Of a stretch of DNA of 64,000 nt, positions 48,281 through 59,642 are shown piece by piece (the first letter of the stretch is position 1; the number at the start of each line of letters is the position of its first letter). Both the position numbers and the translations under genes were made by a program. The DNA lies in the NCBI GenBank assembly GCA_963281155.1, contig CAUJLY010000004.1:2418001-2482000 (forward strand), read 5' to 3'. The notes under the pieces were generated by a model. It made no database searches, was not told where the DNA came from, and worked only from the letters and a program-made list of their open reading frames with translations. The stretch is from Rhabditophanes sp. KR3021. Its lineage: Eukaryota; Nematoda; Chromadorea; Rhabditida; Alloionematidae.

Positions 48281-50167
48281 ATGGAAAGTGAAGATAATGC
48301 TTCCGAAGTCTTGGCAATCAATTTCAACCAGGACGTTAAAGCTTTATTAATCGGTCATGATCGTGGGTTTTCTATTTTTGATTTAACAACAGTTGAGAAG
48401 TTGGACAAGGCTCATGAAAATACGGGGAAATTCACAAATATCCTTCATATTGAAAGATTATTCTCTTCCTGCTTAATCGCCTTCGTCACTCAAGCGAGAC
48501 CAAGAAACTTAATTGTCTATAATTTTCAAAAAAGTATTAATGTTTGCGATCCGGCCTTTAAGAGTACAATTGTTGCTATTAAGTTGAATAGATTAGTAAG
48601 TTGCCAAAATTTAACTAAGTAATTAAACAACTATTTTCAGCGATTAATTGTCGTCCTCGAAGACACAATCTTAATCCACAACGTCCGCGACATGAAACAA
48701 CTCCAACAAATAAAGGAAACTCCCAAAAATAATTCAGGAATCGTCGATTTATCATGTGCTGAAAATTCCTTGTTGGCATATCCTGGAGATTCACAAAAAG
48801 GAATTGTAAATATCTATGATGCTGAGCATTTAACATCCGCAATCAATATTCACGCTCATGATTCACCCCTTGCTGTCATCAAATTCAATGCTGATGCTTC
48901 TAAGATTGCTACTTGTTCAATCAAGGGAACCGTTATAAGAATCTGGCAAGTAAGCACCGGTGTAAAGTTGTATGAATTTTCACGTGGAATGGCTAGAAAT
49001 GCCACAATATACTCCCTAGCATTTTCCCAATGCGGGGTGTATCTTGCCTTGTCTTCAAATACCGAGACTGTCCATGTCTTCAAGTGCGGTATTCAAGAAC
49101 TACAACAGCAACAAGCAGTTATTGGGAGTCCAGAGGGTGATTCTACTTATTCTGGGTGGATTAATTATTATGCCAAACAAGCTTCAGCTTATCTTCCATT
49201 ACAAGTAAATGAACTAATGCAAAGAGAGAAATCCTTTGCCACAGCTGGCTTACCAAAGTTCGGATACAAAAATATTGTCGCCATTCCAACTATTAACAAA
49301 ATTCCACATTTACTCGTTGCAACTATCGCAGGTAATTACATTTTATCGTGTATAAGCAAATATAAAATGGACAAACAAATATATAATTAAAATCACCGCT
49401 TTTATTAAAACATATCATTAATTAAAAGTTTCCCGCCAATTTAGCACTTCAAGTGATAGTGTGAAAACTTCCCCCAGTGCAATTAACTTGATACACTTTT
49501 TAACTTAGCCACTAAATTATCATGTTAATATGTATTCTAGAACCATTGTGACAACAGTTCTTTTAAAGTGAGAATCTTGGCTTTTTGGGTTTAATTTGTC
49601 TCCTTCTTTTTTAGGAAGAATGTGTTTGTCACAAAATACGATTTGTAGTTTCTAAGGGGTAATTCATTATATCGTAATGATGTGGTTTTTAGACCGAGCG
49701 CTGAGTCGGAAACGCATTAAGATATTCTATACGCAAATTTCAAAACACAAAATTAAGATGTATCTTGTTGAAACACAACCCGTTAAACACCCCAGCTCCT
49801 AAATGAGCTATAAAGGTACAAGCAAAGAAAAATGTATGCAATGAAGCATATTTTTTGTCGCTATATAAAGATCATTTAACTCCCAAATATACACAGCAAA
49901 ATTGCTAATAACCATAAACTTAAATTAAAAGTATGCCACAATGTCTAATATCACGAAATTTCAGGTTATCTTTATTGCTACCGTTTGCCAGTTGAAGGCG
50001 GTGAGTGCTCTCTCCTTCACCAATATACCATTGGGCCTGAGCGTTTAACCAAAGAAGGTTCTTCTAGTCCTGCACAAACTCCCGTTCCTTCATCCCCAGC
50101 AGCAACAAGAGCACAGAATAATTCCGTTGAAGACGAGGAAAGTTTAAATGACGGTGGTTCAAATTAG
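48281..50167 (+). CDS. wipi2: WIPI/Atg18 PROPPIN, autophagy protein
   Basis: Seven-bladed beta-propeller that binds PtdIns3P on forming autophagosomes. Three exons (48281-48595, 48641-49331, 49965-50167) encode 402 residues. Matches to WIPI1/2 run throughout: NFNQDVKALLIGHDRGFSIF, YNFQKSINVCDP, LEDTILIHNVRDMKQLQQIKETP, HDSPLAVIKFNADASKIATC, LAFSQCGVYLALSSNTETVHVFK and GYLYCYRLPVEGGECSLL. The C-terminal tail is Ser/Pro-rich. The invariant F-R-R-G lipid-binding motif reads F-S-R-G here (48977-48988, residues 218-221), with the second Arg kept. The 633-bp intron 49332-49964 contains nothing recognisable. Confidence 0.92.
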
Positions 50168-50296
50168 TAACTGTCATTTTGTTCTTTATGCTAAATTTAT
50201 AAATTAACAAAATAAGCAACCTTTTGTGGTTTAAATAAAATTGCTCTCACGATTTAACTGCATATTAATTATTTTAGCAAAAACAATTTATTATTA

Positions 50297-51348
50297 TCAC
50301 TCGATGCTTAATAAATAATTATTACAAAGATTTAAATCAATTGGACCAATAAAATAAATAGCAATTTTAAAAGAAAAATTCATGTAATAAATAAATTCCT
50401 CTGGGTCATGTAAGCTTTTCTCGACTTGATAATAAGGATTAGAAGTACCCTTAATTTTCTGAACTTGAAAGTCGGTAGGAAAGATATCCGTGTAAAATTT
50501 AGATTTTGCAATTAGAATCAGCTTGTACGAAGTACCTTCCTTGATCAGATCTCCGATGAATATTTCGTTATACTTTGGATGAAGGATGTATTTGATGTCA
50601 ATGTAAAATATTTCTTTAAGGCTTTGATCTACGTAAATGGAATTTGGACTACAATCCATTAGTATACCCTCGGTAGTTTTGAGAATTATATTGCCAGAAT
50701 TTGAAAAAATATTTTTTTTGTTCCCACAAATAATATTATCGTTTCTATAACTATTTTCAACCTCAGACTTTGAAACTGAAAAGTATAGTTTATCAAGGAA
50801 TTCATAATGGAAGGGTAGAGAATTGACCAAGGGTAACTTTTCAAAATGGTCATACACATTACAAGTGGGAATTTTGAATTCGGCAATTTCCTTCAAATTT
50901 TCCGCGTGATATTGAGGATTTACAATGATAGATGTAAATGTTAGTATCTCTTCGTGGAAGCCGTATAAAAGCACTTGTATTTTGAATTGAAAGAATTGCT
51001 GAAAGCAAAAAGAATAATAGAACGTTCTATCAACTGGGTTTAAAACTAATTCTCGAGACTCGCATACTTCCGCTAAACTTCCAATTCGGTTAAGGCTAAA
51101 AATAGCTCCCATCACATCTTCCATTTCATATTGAGAAGGTGTAGTGTATTTGATATTAATTGAAGTTAATCCTAATTTATCTATCTTTAGTCCTTCGTGT
51201 TCCAATACGTTGTCGTTGGAATAAGTACGATTTTCATCCATTATAGTCTGCTGAAATAGTTGTTAAGAGTCAGTTTATGTAATTGATAATTTACCAAATT
51301 TTCCCCATCATCGGAAGTTGCTCCTATGCCGTAGCTGTTTAATTCCAT
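50297..51348 (-). CDS. Unrecognised protein of about 335 residues
   Basis: Two exons (51348-51295, 51250-50297) joined at phase 0 across a 44-bp intron. The sequence has alternating hydrophobic and polar strands, about 10 cysteines, no signal peptide and no clear transmembrane helix except a hydrophobic C-terminal stretch (FKIAIYFIGPIDLNLC). The N-terminus is acidic. No motif I know is present. The length, intact frame and coding-like composition support a real gene. Its stop lies 129 bp from the WIPI stop (convergent). Confidence 0.72.
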
Positions 51349-51672
51349 GCCAAATTTTGTGATACTATACGTTTGTTCAAATGTAAAAAGTAATTTTATC
51401 TATTCAAAACTAATTCTCTCACAACTGGACATTGGTATGCCGTCTACAGCTAATCATAACTAATTTAGTTTGTTGTGTGTGATTTATACAAACTCTCTAT
51501 TTTTATTGTTTATTTATCAATCTAGTTATTGACTCTAAATGGTTAATCTGTCCCATATCTAATTTCAATTAAACAAAAAAATAAAGGACATACGGACACT
51601 TTATTTGCATCAATAATTTTTCTCTCTGCAAATAAAGCTCACCATCTATTTGTCTATTTTTTTAACTAAATC

Positions 51673-53192
51673 ATGAGTTCAGTCAAATATAACAATAGAA
51701 TAGTGGATATTGAAAGCGTTTTGTTTGTTAAAAATGACACAGTGCCGATGGATGAGCTAAGAGAATGTTGTACTTTTGGAATTCCTGAAAAACTAAGACC
51801 ACTTTCGTGGCGATTATTACTCCATTTCCTGCCCTCGAAAAGATCGGATTGGAAATCTAAATCTGAGAAAGACAGAATGGAATACGACAAAATGGTGGAA
51901 AATATATTTACTCAACCAGGTCAATTTTCCGGAGAACAATCAAACGATCATGTAAATTTCCTTAACATTCTGTCTTAACGTTCTTCATTATAGCCGCTAG
52001 CATTGGATCCAGATTCTGGGTGGGATTTATATTTCAAAGACAACCAGATTTTGTTACAAATCGACAAAGATGTTCGTCGCCTTCGGCCAGAATTTGACTT
52101 CTTCCAACGACTGACTAAATTTCCACATAAAATAGCTGCAGCCATGAATCTTGCCCAGGTATGTAAATAAGCACCATTAAACTAACGTTTCCAACTTTTG
52201 GAAGTCTTCTCAACACTGTTTTTCTAAATAATTAGACTTCAATTTGAGTGAATGGGCAACCAAAACTAAGAGACAACAATTAGTAAACGTCATAAGCTAA
52301 ATAATATCATAACCATAGATATATTAGACAATATTTAACTAATATTTTTTAGAGAATATCCCAAAACTATTTAACAGCCGAAACAATTCAAACGTCCAAA
52401 ATTGTATCCAGAGTAGAAGATGATATTGATTATGCCAACTCCTCGATAGTTCAACTCAACGGAAGCTTAATTAATGATGGACCAGAAGAATTACATTGGC
52501 AAGTTGTAGAACGAATATTATTTGTATATTCGAAGATGCATCTAGGTGTTAAGTATGTCCAAGGAATGCATGAAATTCTTTGTATTATATATTATGTCTT
52601 ATCATCTGATCCTGATCTAGAATGGTCTGAACATGCGGAAGCGGATTCATTCTATTGTTTTCAAAATTTGATGTCAGAAATACAGGACAATTTCATTAAA
52701 ACCTTGGATTCGTCACATGTGGGAATAGAAGCAAGAATGGAATCTTTTCATAGCCTCCTTCAAGAATGCGATCCCGAATTGCATGATATTCTAATTGAAA
52801 AGAGATCTATCAGGCCGCAATTTTACGCATTTAGATGGCTATCACTATTATTATCTCAAGAATTTTCCCTGCCAGATGTTATTATGTTATGGGACTGCTT
52901 ATTAGCTGATAAGAAACGCTTTGATCTACTAGATTACGTTTGCATTGCCATGATAGAAAATCAAAGAGAAGCATTAATTGAAGGTGAATTCGGTGATAAT
53001 ATCCGATTGCTGCAAAACTACCCTTCAGTCGACATAAATAACTTAGTTGCCATAGCCCACGACATCAAAAACGGAACTTATTTTAAAAAACCACAACAAA
53101 CGTTAAAGTTACTTACATCAGAAAAGACTGCTCATGCTAAAAATGCCATAAATAACGCTATGAAAAATATATTAACCAAATTCAAACGATAG
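51673..53192 (+). CDS. tbc1d13: TBC-domain Rab GTPase-activating protein (TBC1D13-type)
   Basis: Accelerates GTP hydrolysis by Rab proteins in vesicle traffic. Three exons (51673-51951, 51994-52158, 52353-53192) give 427 residues. The TBC domain starts at GIPEKLRPLSWRLLLHFLP (about residue 36). The arginine finger is in IDKDVRRLRPEFDFFQ (I-x-x-D-x-x-R) and the glutamine finger in KYVQGMHEI (Y-x-Q). Downstream FYAFRWLSLLLSQEF and IMLWDCLLAD are standard TBC boxes. The two fingers and the acidic insert between them match TBC1D13, whose vertebrate target is Rab35. Both catalytic residues are intact. Confidence 0.92.
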
Positions 53193-53348
53193 CTACATTT
53201 TTTAGTGCCTTAATTATTATTCAATATTTAAATTAATTCAGTAAATTGTTTTTTGTTATATTTAAATTTGGCATCAGTTTTGATGACTGTTTAATATCTA
53301 CTCGTTTTATTTACATCTTACGTTTTTGCAATTTAGATTTGTTTTAGG

Positions 53349-54686
53349 ATGGCTGAAGTTAAAGTTGACGATATTGAAACCAATCACAAGGTTTTAGTCC
53401 ATGAGGATTTAAAAGATGAACCTCATCCAAACTACTACGCCAAAGGGGAGTCTTTCGAAGCCGTTAGCAATGAAGAAAACGCCTCTCAATTGATTTCTTT
53501 TACCAGAATGTTCAAAATCCACAAGGATGACTTCAAGGAAATTACCGGGTTTGGCGAGCTCTTATCTCCATCTGAACCTCTTCTAACTTACCACAACTTT
53601 ATTGCTGCTTATTGGAAACTGTCTTTGATGTATTCTAAAAACGATACATATGATTTTATCGTAGCCTATGTTGGCCCAACAAAAAGTCCAAAAGATTTCG
53701 CCAAAGGAGCTCTTGGGCCAAATGCTTTTCATATGCAACAGGCTCCACCAACTATTAAAGGAAGTGTCCGATTCGGATCAACTGTCCACGGAATGTTTGA
53801 ATCCCTAACTGATACTGATTTGGCTGAAATGGGAACTACTGTCAAGGTTTACGTTGCTTCTGGAGCTCTCAAGACCCATATGTTGGAGAAGATTTTCGCT
53901 AAGAGTGAATGTCTTTACATTAATGTGACACTTATTGTTGCCAAAACGTACTTCAATATTGACAAGTTTATTGGAAGAGCTGTTGGAATTGATACTGGTG
54001 GGAACAATGAAGCTACCTTAGCTTCAGTTTTAAGAAAGGAAAAACATGAGAAGCATGACTTTGTCTTTACGGCTGGTGATTCGTCCAAAAATGATTCTGT
54101 TGAGTTTTATGTTCACAGAGCCATTTTAGCCAAATCCTCTCCCACTCTGGCTTCTATCTTTGCGCTCAAGCATAGCTTGATGACTGATCAATTACTGGTT
54201 GTCAGCAATGAAAACAGAATCATCTTTCCGTTCTTGACAGAAAACGACATGAAAGTGATCCTTACTTTTCTGTACTCCGGAGACGTTGAGCTTCCCAAAT
54301 TTGATTCATTCGCGAAAGTCGGGAGAGTACTTTCCTTGATTGTTTCCAAAGACAATCTTCTCAACATTTTTAAGCAATGGGACCAACAAATGGCCAACTT
54401 TTTACTCGATTTGGTTAGAGAAAACAAGCATGAAATGCTGGTCTTAGCTACCATCAAAGCCTTAATTGCTATCTACTCAGCTCCATACGGCGCCCTTCCT
54501 TTATCCAAGAGAATTGCCGTCTCAATCCTAGCATCCAAAATCAACGAAGCCGAATGCACCGGAAAAGAACTATTGGTCAGTGATGAACTCAAGGAAATCA
54601 CAAAGAAATGTAGCATCGACAAGCAACTCGCATCTGTAATGCAATTTAAATATCTATATACAGGTGTTAAGAAAGAATACATTTAA
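53349..54686 (+). CDS. BTB/POZ domain protein
   Basis: Single exon, 445 residues. Residues of about 233-340 are a BTB fold: FVFTAGDSS, then EFYVHRAILAKSSPTLASIF, and ILTFLYSGDVELP. A helical BACK-like tail follows. The first 210 residues could be a divergent MATH-like beta domain, but I see no decisive motif. BTB proteins of this layout commonly act as cullin-3 substrate adaptors; that role is inferred. TTGTTTTAG ends two bases before the ATG, a probable trans-splice acceptor. It starts 156 bp after the TBC gene on the same strand. Confidence 0.75.
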   Translation: MAEVKVDDIETNHKVLVHEDLKDEPHPNYYAKGESFEAVSNEENASQLISFTRMFKIHKDDFKEITGFGELLSPSEPLLTYHNFIAAYWKLSLMYSKNDTYDFIVAYVGPTKSPKDFAKGALGPNAFHMQQAPPTIKGSVRFGSTVHGMFESLTDTDLAEMGTTVKVYVASGALKTHMLEKIFAKSECLYINVTLIVAKTYFNIDKFIGRAVGIDTGGNNEATLASVLRKEKHEKHDFVFTAGDSSKNDSVEFYVHRAILAKSSPTLASIFALKHSLMTDQLLVVSNENRIIFPFLTENDMKVILTFLYSGDVELPKFDSFAKVGRVLSLIVSKDNLLNIFKQWDQQMANFLLDLVRENKHEMLVLATIKALIAIYSAPYGALPLSKRIAVSILASKINEAECTGKELLVSDELKEITKKCSIDKQLASVMQFKYLYTGVKKEYI

Positions 54687-54965
54687 AGTATTCAAGATCA
54701 AGCCTATTCATACTATTTTTTATACTTTATTAAATTAATTAAAATAAAAGGTTCAGTAAAGCGCAAAGTATTTATTTTTATTATGACGATAATATATTTA
54801 TAATACTTGAATATACACACAAAAGTTTTTTAATAATTAGTCTTCAAAGTGCTTCCATCGGTTGAAATGTATTACGCTAACAATGTTAATTGTTCAAGTA
54901 ATTGATATTTAGCTTCAAATTAAAGTGAATGAGCGCCTTGATGATGGCTTGAGATTGCTTGTGAG

Positions 54966-56363
54966 TTATCTAAATGGAGATAACAAAAGGTCTAAACAAT
55001 GGGAACCAAGCCATGTATATGCTTGATATTGAATCAAAAATGCAATAATCCAAAAGGTATATTGGTAAATGATGTTTGACCACTCAAAAACAACTCTTCT
55101 TTTCTTGTCATTGTCTGAAAATTTGCCTGTATGATAGTAATTGTCAAGAAGTTGGTCCTTTTCTTGATAAACTTTGTACATCCAATCACGCAGAGCTATT
55201 TCATCATTAAAGGGGATTTCACTGGCTTTGAAGACCCTATAGTGAACGGCAATGTCGCATTTTTCTCTAGTTCCAAAGCAAAGAGTAATTATAGATAATG
55301 GTATTCTATTTGGGTAAGCAATAGTTGCATCTATAACATATTCAATTGGCGGTCTTCCTTCCTTAACACTCTTCTTATCTCTGACGTCCTTAATTTTCTG
55401 TTTGAATTGTTCGAAACCAGAATGACTTGTTTTCTTGACTAGATCACTTTCATTATCACTATTTCCACAGTTATCTGAGTCTCTGTTGCACTTTGGACCA
55501 ATTTCTTCAAGAATTGCCTTTACAGCGCCATAACGAGGAAGGGTAACATGTGAAGTATGTGGGAAACCATTTTTCTTTGCATAAGCTTGTGAATCCTTAA
55601 TTCGTTTGTAGAAGAAGCCTCCCTCCACGAAAATGACAAGCCATCTACGATCTCTATCCCAAAATGTTTTGCGAAGATGATCTTTAAGTTTGAGAATAAA
55701 TGTATCTCTCGTTTTCTTTCCTTGTTGAATAAAGAAGTCCCCTAGGATAGAGTTATTACGGAACCAAACAAAGGAAGCTTACCATGGCATCTTCCAATTA
55801 CTCCGAAAGGTGTCCATCTGAACATGATATCCATAAGCCAGACTAATTTCCTCGTAGCAACTCCTTTATTTTGAAAGGCTGCCATTAGAATTGGTACATC
55901 AGCTGTAGATTGGTGATTGCACATTAGTAAAACACGATCTCTTTCACAATATTGTGTGACATCCTCACCATATTCATAAACATCATAGCCAGCTGTGTAT
56001 CCCCAATAAGCAATGAATCCTTGCAATCTTCTATACAATAATCCCTCTGAAAACCAATATAAACGTGGCCTGAAAAGTGAAACATAAATATAGTGACATT
56101 TAATGTGAAACTAACCATGCAGATCTCGCCCACATAACAGGAAGTATAAAACCAAAATAGGTAAAAAAGAAGACAGTAACGTTACTAATGCAAAATAACA
56201 TGCGGAACGGTGTTCTTAGGATAATGTATAATTTCTGCCATATATTCCCAGCTTCCCAGCTGCTTTTTTGTCCTGGCATAATTATAGGAATAAGTTCGAC
56301 TTCAGTGTCAGAAAGCTCACTAGGCGAATCACTTTCACTTGTTCGGTCCGTTTTGTCTTCCAT
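54966..56363 (-). CDS. lpgat1: LPGAT1-type lysophospholipid acyltransferase
   Basis: ER membrane PlsC-family acyltransferase. Three exons (56363-56116, 56069-55783, 55741-54966) encode 436 residues. Motif I is NHQSTAD (about 55898-55918, the N-H-x4-D catalytic dyad). The FRWTPFGVIGRCHGDFF and RDRRWLVIF segments and SQAYAKKNGFPHTSHVTLPR match LPGAT1. Motif III reads F-V-E-G-G (55617-55631) where the family has F-P-E-G-G. The C-terminal half contains VIDATIAYP, VHYRVF and a final transmembrane pair as in LPGAT1/LCLAT1. The N-terminus (about 45 residues, acidic and Ser-rich) is family-specific. C. elegans ACL-8/9/10 are relatives. Confidence 0.88.
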
Positions 56364-57647
56364 TTGGAGGTGGATCTGAAAGGAATTTAAGAGATAGGTT
56401 ATCACAGACTTGAGTATGGAAATAATTAATCAAAAAAATAAAGACATCCGCATCAAGTGATATATACTTCTTCATCATATGATAAATATTTGTTAGCGCC
56501 TCAAGAAATGACGGTACACATAAATACTATAAAAGGAAGTTCAAAACACGCGTAATAAAGGTGTATCGTGATTAACAAGTCAGCACTATTTTTTAACCAC
56601 GTCATGATAAGCCTACACACATACTGACTATTCGAATTACTTTAATTCAATTGAATAAAAGGTTAAAACAGCCAAAAGTTACTAAATTAAATTGGAAGAA
56701 TAGATGCAAAACAAAATGTATACTACAATGGACGATCATGTGCCTTGTTTGCAGACAAATTAAAATGACTTTTAGTAAAAACATGTTTTTCCAAAGCCAA
56801 ACAAATTTTTTGCAGAGGAAAAGAACTCGCCAATGATGTTGCATTTGGAAGAAAGAGTCTTAATAAAAAGAACCCTTCTAATATTGTATATCTCATTTTT
56901 TTAGAGCAATTGAAATATTTTTGATTCATAAAGTAGTAAATTAGGCTGAGTTGAGAAATCAATTCAGTTAAATATAATATACCCTCAGCATATAAATATA
57001 ATATTTATCTAAAAGAAGAGTATAACAAATGATTCCACGTTCTCAAATGATATATGACAACTAGGCAACAGGAAAGGGTGAAAGTAAATATTGCGTAAAG
57101 AAATGATAGGAATGTTTCGTTTTGAAATTATTGCAACATTGTATATTTTAATATGCATATGTAGGTGAACGTTATATGTCATATTAAGAAAAAATAAGTG
57201 ATTTGTTAGTAGATGAAATAAAAGATTACAGACAATTTAAAAATGAATGTTTTGATCTTTATCACGCGAATAAATATAATTGTTATTATGGAATTGATTT
57301 TTTGATGTCGGAGGAAGGGAGTATTTTGTTTTTCTATTTGGTCAGCTATAATAGTGAATAGCTTTCTTAGATGATGGATGCTTATGAACCGTGTTCGCGA
57401 TTTATTAAAGCGCATTAATAATAGTATGTAATAAAAGCAACGAGATCAACATTGCATTAAGATAGTTTTAGACACAGAGGTGTTTGTTCGCAGCTGGATT
57501 TGCATAAGAGACAATTGTCAAAACATACACAGTATTAAGTTAAAAGAACTTTATTACATAATTAATAATACACAAAAGCAGTAGATGTTAAGAATATAAA
57601 TGAAGGATAAAATTAGGATGAATCATTTAATTTATTAGATGAAAATA
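56364..57647. other. Intergenic, no gene seen
   Basis: AT-rich sequence with only short overlapping ORFs on both strands (60-79 codons at 56650-56960). They shadow each other and show no domain or splice-consistent extension. Confidence 0.5.
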
Positions 57648-58193
57648 TTATATCTTTGACATAATAGGAATTGCCCCATTCGCAGTTGGATTAACTTCAT
57701 ATAGCATACCATATTCTTCTTTTTCGGCTGTGTTGGATAAGATTTTACCAAACATAGCATAAAATGGAACAGGATTAGTAATGAAAGGTAGTTGATATCG
57801 AATACAGTCAATAAAAACAAAGAGACAGCCATTGAAAGTGGGGTTGTTGACCCTATCACAAGATCTATAAGAGTAGCAGCAGTCATTGATGTTTTCCAGC
57901 ATGGGCATCACGTTACTAATTGTGTTCCCGGCAGGCCTTACAATTTTGAAGAAAGGTAAATGAATTGTTTTGACATTTCCATGATTGAGGTCGGTTCCTT
58001 CTTCGTTTACCGAATCTTGTGGTGGCGAATGTTCCTTTCTATAGATTCCATGAGTATTGGTTATCGTTTGGGCAACATAATGTAGAGTCTCCAATCTTAA
58101 GTGATCATCTCGACCGCAAGCCCAGGGATATTTGGCACCCATCTGAGAGATGAAGCTAAAAATGCAAAAACAAATAAAGAAACGAGGAGACAT
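57648..58193 (-). CDS. Secreted cysteine-rich protein, PLA2-like without catalytic dyad
   Basis: Single exon of 181 residues from the ATG at 58193, chosen because a typical signal peptide (SPRFFICFCIFSFISQMG) follows. The mature part has WACGRDD near its start and INDCCYSYRSC followed by FNGCLFVFIDC. This spacing resembles secreted phospholipase A2, where the motif is C-C-x-x-H-D-x-C. Here the His-Asp pair is replaced by Tyr-Arg, so it should be inactive as a lipase. The PLA2 relationship is a pattern-based guess. Two in-frame upstream codons have no better signal peptide. Confidence 0.45.
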   Translation of the reverse strand: MSPRFFICFCIFSFISQMGAKYPWACGRDDHLRLETLHYVAQTITNTHGIYRKEHSPPQDSVNEEGTDLNHGNVKTIHLPFFKIVRPAGNTISNVMPMLENINDCCYSYRSCDRVNNPTFNGCLFVFIDCIRYQLPFITNPVPFYAMFGKILSNTAEKEEYGMLYEVNPTANGAIPIMSKI

Positions 58194-58265
58194 GTTAATG
58201 TTTAAAGTAAAAATAAAAATACTCAATTAAAAGAGATTTACTAATGTGAAATTTAAATATAAAAT

Positions 58266-59642
58266 CTATAAAATTTGATTGTTATCAATTTTAGTAAAAT
58301 AAGCTTTGTCTCCGTGTAAAGAAATCTCTGAATTTTGATCTTCGTTTTCTTTATCTGACTCCACAAAGTTCGGATTTTGAACAACTGAACATTCAGACTG
58401 ATTAAGTGAAAGTATATTAACTTGATTATTTGAAAATTGCACCAGTGATTCGCTTTCAAAGATTCGGTTTGAAATATATCTAAAATATGTATAACATAAA
58501 TGAATGAGCTAATAATATTTTTACTTCAAATTATTTGCTAAAATCGAATAGTCAATTCGCTACTCTACAAAATATATTTAGTCAAGACATCTGCTTTTAA
58601 ATAATATTTTGACTTTTTCCTGAGGTAAAACAATCACTATGTTAAAAGAAACTTTTATTGCTCTGCAACTCTAGTTGAATGCCAATCATGGAAAACAAAT
58701 AACATGATTTCTATAGCTCTATAAGATATCAAGATAGTTAATCTGAATACTATTAGTCAGACCTTTCATAGGCAAAACTTAGTGCCAAAGATTTATAAAA
58801 GGTTGTTTAGAAGTACATATGACCATGGGATATATTTAGCAGGACTAATCTTTTGTTGATTTGCTTTTTACGCTGATTAAATAAAATATTTGATAGTTGA
58901 TAAATGAATTTGGCTAAATAGGCAAAGCTTATTTTCTTTAAACTAACCTTTTTACAAAATACACTTTTTCTTTTCCATCCCGATAATTAAAATACCACCA
59001 AACTATTAAAATGGTTAATAGCAATGCAAATATTTGAACAGGTTTCCTACTTTTCCAGAATGTTCGTTTATATGACATTCTAAAGTTAGAAGAAGAATTT
59101 AATGTCAAAGCCATGTTTTTATGTTCCGTCTTAAATTTGTCCAAAATCTCTAATAAGATTTCATTTATTTGATTCTCAGGATATTCACGACCTTCTTCGG
59201 CATCACTATCAAATACTACTAATTGAAACAAAGGAACATCCCCAATCTTTTCATCTATTATAACGAGGCTCACGCCAATGTTGGAAATATTATGCTTTGT
59301 TTCTTTTTGCCAAAATTTAATTGTATTGTCGAGATAACTTGTTGAATTGAAATTTGCTGCGACCCCACATACTTTGCAGCAATGGCCGGTTACATTAATA
59401 GGATACCAACAACTTAGTTCAGATTCATCCAAACATGTATTATACTTGCAAATTTCATTCATTTTATCGCTCTTTAAATTAGAATTTCTACTTAATTTCC
59501 ACTTTTCAACCATAACCTTATCCCAATTATACTCGAAATGACCAAATAAATTTATTACTTCAATTTTCTTCACTCCGCCCCATTGAAAACGACCTTCTTT
59601 TGTAGCCAAAAAATGATCCATCTCATCTTGATCTTCGATAAA
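58266..59642 (-). CDS. amn: Amnionless-like endocytic receptor, N-terminus not found
   Basis: Type I membrane protein related to amnionless, the membrane partner of cubilin. Two exons are read (59642-58948, 58479-58266, phase 2 join), giving at least 302 residues. The first opens after an AAATAG acceptor. Features in order are DHFLATKEGRFQWGG, a cysteine cluster CWYPINVTGHCCKVCG as in amnionless, a transmembrane helix (VQIFALLLTILIVWWYF) and a cytosolic tail containing VVQNPNF, which resembles the F-x-N-P-x-F internalisation signals of amnionless. Human AMN has 453 residues, so about 150 N-terminal residues are missing; I found no convincing exons in the 2 kb upstream. It may have distant exons or be partial. 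Confidence 0.68.

Noticed and set aside
56647..56962. Overlapping ORFs on both strands as a small gene
   Set aside because: Three frames are open at once in low-complexity AT-rich DNA; no start context, domain or intron.
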